Shown piece by piece: positions 48,001 to 60,000 of a stretch of 64,000 bases of DNA. A program made the position numbers and the translations under genes. This stretch comes from Hofstenia miamia (taxonomy: Eukaryota > Xenacoelomorpha > Acoela > Hofsteniidae), in assembly GCA_900660155.1 (NCBI GenBank), contig CABFPE010000483.1, forward strand, positions 196,900-260,899. The letters are read 5' to 3'. The notes beneath the pieces are model-generated. The model searched no databases and was not told the origin of the DNA. It saw only the letters and a list, made by a program, of their open reading frames with translations. The first letter of the stretch is position 1. Every line of letters starts with the position of its first letter.

Positions 48001-51000
48001 TCGGAGAGTCTTAATCTGAAAATGATTAGCGACGATTAAAACTGGGTAAATTACTGAGAGTACACTGATATATCTAGCCGTTAGACCTACTAAAATCTCA
48101 TTTTTGTGAAAGTAAATATAGTTTAAAAAATCATATAGACTCACAAAGTACATATATTTAAAAATTTTCCAGGTACAAATCACCAAGCGTATTGCAAATG
48201 ATGTCAGTAGCTTTTGGCGATTTCTGCTACGTGAAATCTGATATTTTTGCGAAAATGTAAATCGGTTATTTAGTGTAAATCGCTAAACGCAAATGTACTC
48301 ACCACTTGAAGGCACATTGTACGTAACTCAGAAGATGAAATTTCTTTTGTAAGCCTTTCGAGTACAACTTTCATAATTTTTGGCATTACTGGCTGAAGAT
48401 TTGGTCCACATTCAATGACCATGACTTCCAATAGTTTAGCAGCGCTTGATTCCAAATCTTCATTTTGTTCATTATTGCAAAGCACCTTAACAACAACTAG
48501 AGAAAAAATTAGGAGAGAACCCTTACTGATTCGCATATTTCAATCATTTTAGTAACTCGCATTGGGTCTGACATGAAAGCTTCGCGATCAACCACTATAT
48601 AGTTATGTAGACATGGTACAAATTCTAAAATACAAAAATGAATCATAAAATAAACACAGAATTTTAAAATGATTAAATTTTGCATACATTTCTTAGATAT
48701 ATGAATGTTGAAGTTAATTCGCACATCATACCACTTGCGAAATGAGTAATTGCTTAGTTTACAGTACTGAAAAAGTACATATCATAAAGCGCAATTAGGA
48801 TTAGAGTTGGAAATGGATCGGATGATGCATGGGTTAGACCATAATTGTTATGGGTATTTGTGGGATGAGTGCCGTTTCCAAATTTGCCCTGGGTTTGGGC
48901 ACGGACATCTAGATATTATATCTAGATGTCCATGGGTTGGATCAAAAAATATAATTACTGACAATTCTGTCAATTTTAAGGAATTTTATTTACTTTTTAG
49001 AGTTAGAATTTAAGGTCGAAGAATAATTGCAAAGGAAACGTTTCCTCACAAAATAGATGAAATTCGAAACTCCCTATGAATTTTCAAAATTTTAATAACT
49101 GATGTGGCAACATACAGATACGAGTCCCATTAAAAGCAATATTTAGATAAGGAATGGGTTGGTTCAAGAAAAACCTTGATGTATTGAGGTTGAGTTGGTT
49201 CAAAAAATCTTCAATCATTTGCAATGACAATTCCTGTAATGAGAGCTATTAATGAAAGCGTGATGTCAAATTCGGAATAGCAGTGCGCGCGTTTAGGGGG
49301 CAGGTGACGAGCACCCCCTTTAGGCCAGCTACGAACACTTAACTACTAAAAACAGACTATTGCATTTTGTGTAAACATAGTTTTGTACAAAAAACTTGTT
49401 TTTTAATTTTTTTTGTGAAAATGGGTGTCAGCCCTCCCGTATTAAAAATTCTAAACCCACCTTTGGGGAATTGTCATACTCAAAGTTGATGTCAAAAGTT
49501 TACCTGTTACTTGCTCTAAAGGACAAATGATAAATATTGGTAAAATTGTAGTGCAATATTTAGTTGATTTTTCAATTAAATTCTTTTGCTTTGAATTGAA
49601 ATGGCATTTTTTGATTGAGTGACAGACCCTACAACGAATTTCCAATTCTACCGTAATAAATTCCTGCCTTTTTCTATTTAAATACGTTTTAGACTAATTC
49701 TGATAGTAATACCACTCAATATTGGAAATTTGCATGATACATTGTTGTCCTTAGCTTACAAATAAATAACTATTATTGTAATGCTTCACCTTAATTCACT
49801 CAAGATTATATTTAAAAAAGCACTAAATGGAGCCTAAGTTCAAATTCTAAGAACCATTCATTGAATATATATCGAACGGATCTAACTCTCGTTTCCCGCA
49901 GAAAACTTGTTGATACTAGTTAAAAATAACCGCTTACGCTTGAAACCATTAGGGTTCTACTAACATCCATCATTCACAAACGCCTCGATAATTGAAAGTA
50001 TGTTAAAAACGTACTTTTAATACATTTGGAAAAATAGTTCATACGCTTTCTATGAAAATAGCAAATTTTGATTCCTATTCTTTGAAAAGAAATGAAAACA
50101 AAATTCATTATGCTATACACAGCAATTTATTAATTTGCATTTATTTAATCTTTGATAGTAAGCCTTAAATACACAACAATTTTTGTATGTTGGTTTAATT
50201 AGGGTTAAAACCGACAATTGACCACATATGTTAAATGATGATAAAAGCAAAACAGGATAAAAAATTTAAATCCATTTTATACACTTTGCGTATTGAATAA
50301 CCTAATAATTCTTATATATTTCCAAATTAGATTTATGTCACATTGCATGCGCTGAAACAGAATGATCAGTTTATTCTCAGCAATTGAGACAAGCGGAAGA
50401 CATTCCGCCGTTCTAAGCGACCTTGCTTGTCGAAGGGGTTGATCCAATGAAAGAAACAGAAGCTATTAGGATGCGAACAATTTTCGCTTCTGCTTCAAAA
50501 TTCATTCCGATCGCGTATTTTAACATCACAAGTTAGTACAGCAAGAGGCTGAATAAAAGTGCTCCGGGAATTACCATATTCTGTTAAACAGATCCTTAGA
50601 TATTGATAAGACATCAAGCTATATATCTATATATCGCCACAGAGCGTAGATAAACAAGTACAGATCGTAGAACCCCTTAAAATTTTTATGCGTGGCATTC
50701 TCTTATTACACAAGGTGGGTGCCTATGGAATATTCTAAATCTATGTAGTTATGCAGTTTTTAATAAAACATACAAACAAGTTAATTTTATTTCACATCGA
50801 AAAAATCTATGGGGAAAATTTTTAAACGCTTAATACTAAAGAATTTTCACACATATATTATCGACCATGGGGGAGCGTGCACAGCGTCGATATATATCTT
50901 ACTCTGTACAACAGTTCCTAAAAACCCATTTGGTGTGCGCCTCATATTTATATCTCGTTTGAAGTATACTTTTTCAAAAAACTTTTCTATTTCTCGTTTT

Positions 51001-54000
51001 TTTATAATTACTAATTAAATATATCATTAGTATTAATAAATTAAATTGTAACATTCTATGTTGCAAATATGTATGATAGGATTAGAGTTAAGGCATTTTA
51101 ATAGCAATTCATCACCACCATAGGCTTTATTAGACTCTGGTCTGCCTCGAAATATCCGCCAGATTTCATCTCTAACATATACATACGTTCCAGTCTAGAG
51201 TTTGCAAACACGAAATAAATTTCCAAATCAGTAATTCAGGCCATTCATAATAACATAAGCATGCACAGCTGCAAATTGGTCGAAGTTTTAAATCTTAACT
51301 CAGCCCAGGCCGAGTCAATATTCTTGAGATACAGTTGCAAATGGGACACATTTATTCCAATAACGCTCGGCCATGTTCATAAAATCTCATTGTAATTACG
51401 GGGATTAGATTTAACATGAATGTGGAAGCCTAAATGAACAAACGTATTTTAGAATTTTTGCAACTCCTTTAATAATTTCGGGGCATGGTGCATGTAAAAA
51501 AATCTTCGACAAAGATAACGCAATAGGCTATAATGGAAATAACAATGCATCAGAAGAGTACACAATTCGCTACCAACTATCTAGAGTAAAGATCTTACAT
51601 GTACATCTGAAATACTAGTTTTTAGGACTGCACCTAAGATAACAAACACTCAATTCAATTGCAAGGATAGTTCGCAGCAATTATGCGTACTATGTTATAC
51701 CTAGAGCCATATCGCCTGAATTTTGAAGAATTGTAAACATTTTCCTCATACATCCAAGAACAACCAGAAGAAAGGTTCTTGTTATTGAAACTGCTAGCAG
51801 TGATAGACTGCGTTTGCAATTTCATTTGGTCCCTCTCATTGTAAATTACTCGATTTCAAATTATGTGTGACAATCAACCAAAACAAATCAAAGTCTGTTA
51901 CTTATACATTAACACTTGAAAAGTCGTTGTGCAAATGTATTTGTTACCATGCCAAAACGAAAATTGATGTCGAAATATACTTAAGGTGACAAACAATTTG
52001 ATCTCAACAAAAAGAATGATTCGCTAACTAAATAATTGAAGTATTCTCATTGTAGAATGTATTTATACTTAATAGTAAATGACATATAAAGAAAACAAAA
52101 TTTTTAAAGAATTTGATAACCAGTAATATATTCTAAATCAGGTTGAGAATATCAGCATACCTAGGAAATATTCATAACCCTCTGACATATACAATTGATG
52201 GATTGCATCATAAACTTGCCACATCGCCGGTGAGATTCCAACATTAGTGAGCGAATATATAATCAGAAGAACCTCCTCGTAGTATTCTAAATGATAAAAA
52301 CTAAAACTGAATAACAGTTTGGTACAGCATACCCATTGAACTGTTCTGGATGATATCAGCAATAACGGTTAAAACAATTGGTTCAACTTGAGCAATGATC
52401 TAAATATGACAATTTGAAAAAATCTTCGCGTTAACAATAATTTAGAATAATGAGCAATTTTTAAAATAAATATACTCACTTTAAACTGACTTCAAACGTA
52501 GCATTATTTTAAAAGATTGATTTTTGTTTTAAATGTGTATGATTGACAAAACTTTTACTAGAAACGTAATCAGATTCAAGCATTAAAACAATAAAATTAC
52601 TTCTTTATTCTCTTCAAGACTAGTAACTACTGCTTGGATTGTAGACAGAATGCCCATTGCTGTCATGGCACGACCTTCAACATTTTCAGACGATGAACTT
52701 TCGATCAAAGATTTGAAAGTAGTAGTCTAAGTTGATAATATCGAGAATGTATAATAAATGATCACTAACCAAATGTTGAACAATTTTAGCAGCGTAGTTC
52801 TTAATTTCATCTTCGAAAAATGTGATAAGGGTTTGTAATACACCGTTAAGATCATCACTGATGGTATCACGTATTAGGATTAAAGTAGCCTCCATTATCC
52901 TATCAACAACAAGTCGAATATGATCTAGAGCTAAATTACAAAGTGTGTAGAAAGTAATTTGATGACATTAATGAATAATTATAAATTTACGGTATTATGA
53001 AAATTTACGTTTATATTAATATTTAGCAAAAATCTTTTTATACAGAATTAACGCAATTTCACACAAACGGAGTAGATCAAACAGGTTAAATGAATTATAT
53101 CATGGGGCTATCATTTGAAAATCACACAAACACTTTGAGCGGTAACTAGAACTAGAAAAACAAAATTTCTGTAATACATAAACCTAATTTCACATGCAAA
53201 ATTATTTCTAAAATCGAGAATAAACATCGGTTCCTCAATCAAAACTGTAGAATGTGACATAAAATTAAAACTTAGGTCACAATTCATAATTAAAAGGAAA
53301 ACTGAATAATTGTTTTCAAGTAAAATCGAAAACAATACAATAAATGCAAACGATAGATACAAAAAGTATACAGTGAACTAGAGGCAAATTAAAAATTTGT
53401 TTCATCCCAAATACAATTATTCAATGCGCTTTGGAAATTGTTATGGGGTATTTCAATCAGACAACGAGTGATTTAATTCCCCTGTAGTTAAGGCATCAAT
53501 TCACGCAATTGTTAACTCTATTGTTAGTATCCATTTTGACAACTTCCCGAAAAGATAACTTATTTTTATTTTGTAAGCCTAAATTTATTTTCAATACTCT
53601 ATAAATATAGCAGGCCCAACGTTTTTCAACTTGCACAATACTATAAACCCATAATATTTTATGAATCTTGAAAATGCAATAAAATCTTACAAGCTGGTTG
53701 ATTGGTAATAATAGCATTTAACGCCAAAGCTGCATTGACTTTTACTGGGACTTCAGGATCAGTGAGCAAGAGTTGACAGATTCCTTGAGTACAAGCAATA
53801 ACAGAGTTATCTGAAAGCCGAACGTTCTCAAATTTACTAACTACCCAACATGCCTAAAGAATATTCTACTTAGCTTTATTACTACTAAAATTCTCAAATA
53901 TTTACCAAATTCAATTATTTCTGAAGAACAACTACCACAAATAATTATACTTAAATCTAGAGAAACCATAGGCGTACGGGCAGGGGGCTGTAGCTCCCCT

Positions 54001-57000
54001 CCCCCGATTGTTATTTTTTTGGCGGAAATTCGGGCAAAAGGAAAATCCAATCACTTACTTAATATTACAATTCTCTTCCATTGGCGCCAAATGCAAGAAT
54101 GAATTATTATAGTTTATGTACAAAAGATCGTTCATATTTCTTGTTCAAAGCGACTTTTGACAGTCACTTCCTGCTTGCAGGAAATATATCAAAATTACAA
54201 TTTGTATGAAGTAACACATTATATTTTTCGTTAATATTATAAAAACAAAATATTAATTCAACAAATGAACAAAGAGAATGAGAAATATTTGTTTTACCAT
54301 TTTGTTAGCAGTAAAGCTAAAAGAAGGTAGCATGTCAATTTGAAATGTTGAAATCATATCAATTTTTTAAGTTTTCGGCTTTAACTGTTTTAGGTTTGAC
54401 AATGTCTTCGACATCGAGAAAAAGGACATATCGTCATAAAGCCATGTGCAATGGTCTGTATGAAACAGGTGGATTCTGACGCAATAAACGGCAGTCGACT
54501 CATTTTAGCAGTGGTGTCACCAGTTTTGGCTGCTCAAACTTCACGACGTAAATTAAGTCTTCCTGAACAGGAAGCCCATAGTTCGCTACCACGCTAAGAA
54601 AACTTGAAGACTATGGATATACTCACAGAAAGCGACATATCTAGTTCCCCAGAAAACATAAAACAAGTAACGTTGGTAGACATGTTGTTGTCCACGATTG
54701 ACATAAATCAGAGCGATGTTGTAAATGATTCTGAAATTTCCAATAGCGACCTTGAAATTCCAGTGCAGATAGAGAATAAAGCTACCTGTGATGCGATTAT
54801 GGCATGGCAAGATGGACCTATGCAGCCTCAGCTTGAGGCATACAATCCCCGCAAGTTCTCTCGAGGATCGTTCTCACGAGAGTTCCAAGCAAGCTTGGTT
54901 TAAAAAATATGCATGGTTGGCACATTTTGTAGAAAAGCATCGTGCTTACTGCTACGCCTGTGACATGTACAGAACAGGTGGTGATGGGAAGGTTAACATC
55001 ATAAATTGGAAGAGTCATTCCCTGCAAAAACACGCAGTAAGCGAGCCATGATGAAATGGATAACGCACCGTGTGACCAAAAATAGACAGTTATCGGTGAT
55101 TGGTCAAATAGATACATACCACCAGGAGTTATAACAGAGAAATCGCGATTTTTTTAAAAGTAATTGAGTACTTGGTGATCACAACGCAGCAAAATATTAG
55201 CCAGAGAGGGCATGTTGACATGCGAGAAAAAAATATTGATTCTATATCTGACGTAAATAGGGGTAACTTTTTAGGGCTATTCCGTTGGGGATGAAATGAT
55301 ATCCCTTGGCTTGCTGAAGAGTTTTAAAAGAAATTAGAACTTCATAAGCAGTGGAATTCCCAGGTCATCCAAAACGAAACCCTCGAGATTGTTGCAGATT
55401 TGGTACTCCAGCGAATTTTGAGTTCAGTCCGCGATAGGGATTTTTTTGGTATAATAGTTGATGAGACTTCAAACATAAGCAGACAACAGTAATCAATGTG
55501 TTTAAATTATCTAGTTGGTGGACTTTGTTTACTAAAGGTCATTCTCTAAAAAATCAGTACCTAGAGGATAAAAATGTGGACGTAATTGCAGCCCGTGAGA
55601 ACGCCAAGCTCACCATAAAGACGCTCCAAGGCTGCAGCACTGACGCCTTCAAGGCGTTTGCAGGCACTGATTGGCGAAATGCCTGATAGAGCAGTAGCAG
55701 TGAGTGCCTACAACTATTAATGCATTAATCCATACTTTAAAACGTTAGACTATGTACTCACCGAATTTGAATCACGCTTTGCAGAAGATGATCAAGATGT
55801 ACTGTGCGGTTTCGATGATTCGGTCTTAAAAGAACAGGAAAATGAACCCAGTTTCAAGGTTTTGTCTGAATATTACAGCATCGACAGAACTCTTTTAATA
55901 TCAGAGCACGAAATTTTTGGAAAATTTAAAGGGCAATCCTGATATCCAATTTAAGTCGGCTGTTGATGTTCTTGGGTGCATGAAAGATATTGTTGTCATC
56001 GATTTTATTCCTCATTTCGCTAGGATTGCTAGAATTTTATCAGTGATTCCTGCAAAGACGTGCTTAGCAGAGCGCTCCTTTAGTTCACTGAGAAGACTGA
56101 AAACCTATATCCGTAGCACAATGCGTCAAGAACGTTTGACTGACTTGGCACTAATTTGCATCGAGCGTCACTACGTAACCATTGTTCTGCAGGAGGACAG
56201 GGAAAAAATAATTGACGTTTTTGCATTGCGAAAAACTCGAAGAGTGCACTTTTTGAAGTGACCGTTTTAATAAATGTTTATTTACCCTATATGGACCAAT
56301 TTATTTTTGAAGAGAATAGATGGCACCCGTTAAAATTTGTTTACATCTGGGAAGTAGATCACGTGACAAGAGTTTGAACGAAACAATGCGAATACCTGCA
56401 CTCGTCTTATGTAGCCACGGTTGTGTCCCGGTCATTTAATAACCACATGTGAAAAAAACACTCTGGTTATATTTATAACATCAATGTTTTTCTAATGTCG
56501 CTGAGGAACGCATTTGGTCCAAATAGGGTTAAAGAGTTGCACGTGACATTATTTTATCTTTAACAGTGGTGTGTCCACTTACTCTTGGTCTTTTTTAAAG
56601 GCATAGTATCTGCTTACGAAAAATTTTCACCCTCTAAAATCGGAAAAAACCATAGGGTAATTCTATGAAGAATTTGTGCCTCTTTGATTTTTGGGCCTGA
56701 ACATGCCACTTTCCTTTAGCGATGGTTTTCGGGCAATTGCGTATATTATCGAGCAGAATCTTGTAAAAATTGGACAGCCCGCCCTAGAAGATTTCTCCCG
56801 TACGCCTATGAGAGAAACCGTTTAATCAACGTAAAATATAATTTAAGGGAAAACCCAATAGCAATTAAATCGACTTCCGTGCAACATCTCTTGATGTGTG
56901 CGCCCGGTCTAACAGAAATAAGCTCTAAACTCAGTTTGGATAGGTACCAAATCAAATAAAAGAAACGTAATGCTGCAATATTTTAGTTAATAAACTGTTC

Positions 57001-60000
57001 GTACACATGCTAAACTATCAAACAGTTACACTAAGTGCTTTTAAATCATAAAACAAACGAAGACTATTTGTTTATTAAATGTTACGAAACACTCTTGCAA
57101 TTAAGGCTATTAAAAATAACACTAACTAATGGTCAATTTTACAGAATTAGCTTAAAAAAGTTTAAGAAATGACAAAATACTAAAAAACAAATATTAATAG
57201 AATTGAGTGAAACAAATGGCTTGAATTTAGAATTTCTGAAAAGTGAACCAATAAAAAAATACGACCAAGCAAAACCAGATTAAAGTCGTGTAACTTGAGT
57301 CAGGTAATCTCACTTCAAATCGACAAGGCCTATTTACACTGATAAATTTTAAATAGAATGTTGAAAACTCCAATAGCTTAGTATTCACCCATATTTTCAA
57401 GTCAATCCTTCACATGCACACTGGTATTTAAACTTTATTTCAAAACAAATTACAGTAACTACACAATTCGATTTATTGACTTGAGAAAGAATATAAATTA
57501 ATTTAACGGACTTGTTTCTTATTAAATACATGCAATTTCTTAACCTCTAATAATCCAAAAGAGAGAATGAGAAATAATGGTTTATACGCAAATTATTGAA
57601 TCTTAACCTTCTTATACACAATATACAATCAGACAATATCAGGTTATAACTAATTTAAATATAAAAATATTACTTTGGATAATTGTAGCTTAACCACATA
57701 AACAAACAAGTTTTCTTCTAAAAAAATTTCTGCAGTAGTAAAATTGACAAAAATATGATAAAATGATTTATATGTTACCCTAGAACGCATGCATCGGTGT
57801 TCACTGGTAAATTGTGAATAAACATAAGTAATTAGCATTGGTTCCAACTGCGATCTGTATTGCTTCTTCTTATACAAAACATCAGCCAAAGAACCGACTA
57901 AATGCAAACAACCCTCGCGAACATAGATACTGGTGGAAGGATCGTTCAATTGGGAAACTACGAATGTCAACGTGTGAGCCAAAACCTCTTTTCTTTTGTT
58001 GCATGCGAATGCTAAGAGAGCTTCACCGGCAGTGACTGGAGAATAAAATTCTTCAAACAAATCTAAGCACAAACAATATCAAATTCCTAATTATCAATAA
58101 TGCATACCTAATTTTGAGCGAACAAACTCTATTGGATCATCGGACCAGAAAATTTCGTCATCGTCTGAAAAACACATCATTGGAAAAATTACATCTTTCA
58201 CAATAGTCTAAAATAAATAAACAATGAAAAGATGATACAAAGTAACACATTTTCATGCTGAAATGAAATTAATTTCAAATACTAGATTATTAATTAAATT
58301 TACTGGTTGCAGTAAATAACTTTAAACTCTTGAGGACGATGTTGTGTAACACCCCATTAGAGCTGAAATCCGATTTTTCAATGTATATTTAAGCACTTTT
58401 TGGCAAAGCAAGTTCAAGGCTCTGTGTTTGGTGTTTTTTTCTTACTCGTTACCATTAACGACGTCCCTCATTCTGTTTTCAACTCGTCTTGCCTGTTGTA
58501 TGTCGAAGACACTGCGATTTTTTATTTTGACTGGTCTTTTGCTTCTAACATTTCTGATCTTGAGCATTTGTCTACTTGGTCCTCTCTCAACCATCTTGAT
58601 TTTAGCGGTATTAAGACATGTGATATTTCATTTTCTGTGGCTCCCCTTCTGATTTGCCTCTACCTGTGAACGTTGCTCCTCTTCACACTCATCTTGGAGT
58701 TTAACTTGCTGCAAACTTAAATTGGACTGCACATGTGTATTGCGTCTCCGCAAAGCTAATTCGCTATTTGCCCTTTTCCGTAATGTTCCTTTTAATACCT
58801 GGTCCGCTGTGAAACTCTTTTTGTTCAAGTCCATTCCTCGTGCCATTCTTCTCTATGCGTCTCCCCGTTGGTGGCCTTCTCGTGCCTTGTTCCACTCCAT
58901 AGAACGTTTCCAGAAACGCGCTTTCAAATGGATTTCCCCTTTGGCCTATAAAGACGCTCTGCTGAAATTCTCGACTCTCCTACTGTCACTCCAATTTCAT
59001 GCTGTGATCTCCTTCTGTTCAATCGTTTACTGACTCGGAAGTTAGACCTTGATCCATTTGATTTTATCTCGTTCTCTACTCGCGCTGATGGTGCTGTCGT
59101 CTCAAGAAACACAGCAGCCTTAACTTGTTTTTCAATCATGTTTGTGCTTCTGCTAATTTTTTACTGACTCTAAATCCTCCAACTGCCATTGATATTTTTC
59201 ATCCCCACGACCTTTAAGAAATCTTAGATGTCTTTCATCTTCGATGTTCCTTTGTCTGACTTTGACTACTCTTCCATCTGCTCGTACTTCATCCAGTGTG
59301 ACTGCTCCTGTTGTCGATTGATTTGACTTTTTAATTTTTGTTTTGTTCCTCCCTAACCGGCTTAATAAAGTCTTTCATTATTATTATTATTTTTTTTAAT
59401 AATAAATTATCATTTGTACTTAAATATATAAATTTTAATAAATGATAATATACCTATTGATATGAGAAATAAAAGATTCAAATTTACTGATTTTTATTAT
59501 TTATAAATTCTGAAATGATCACAGGAACATAAACCAGGCTCATCCGGACACCCAAATAGCATTTACGTCTTTGCTTTCTTTTAGGATAGCACAACCTGTA
59601 CCTCTTCTTAGGATGAGTCCCTTAAAATTCAGTAACTTGTGGAATGGAGACGAAGGTATGAAAGTATAACGACAGCGGGAGAGTGGAGAATTTGAGAAGA
59701 GCGTCTTTGTATGGCAAGGGAGAGATCCATTTGAAAGTACGAGAAGGCCACCAACAGGGAAAAGCGGAGAGAAGAATGGTGCGAGGATTGGACTTGAACA
59801 AAGAGTTTTACAGCAGCCGTAGAATTAAAAGGAACATTGCGAAAGATTGCAAAAGTGAGGAATTAGCTTTGCGGAGGCGTAAGAACATGAGCAGACCAAA
59901 TTAAATTAGGAGCAGGTTGAACTCTAAGATGAGTATGATGAGGAGATAAGTTCACGGCGAGAGGCAAATTAGAAGGGGGAGATACAAAAAAGGAAATACC

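Noticed and set aside
47936-48015. Possible extra IPO7 exon on the minus strand (FSLNRLIEAVDAVK) with TTTTCAG acceptor and GTAAAA donor
   Set aside because: It is 80 nt long and would shift the frame between exons 14 and 15, and the family alignment is already continuous without it. Similarity to NTLENLR-type sequence is weak. It could still be a cryptic exon.
50380-50530. Plus-strand patch reading VEGVDPMKETEAIRMRT
   Set aside because: The composition looks coding, but I recognise no family, and the frame has no supporting neighbours or splice sites.
54818-55117. 99-codon minus-strand frame within the second hAT, in sense with IPO7
   Set aside because: Antisense shadow of the hAT zinc-finger region. 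It does not match any part of importin-7.
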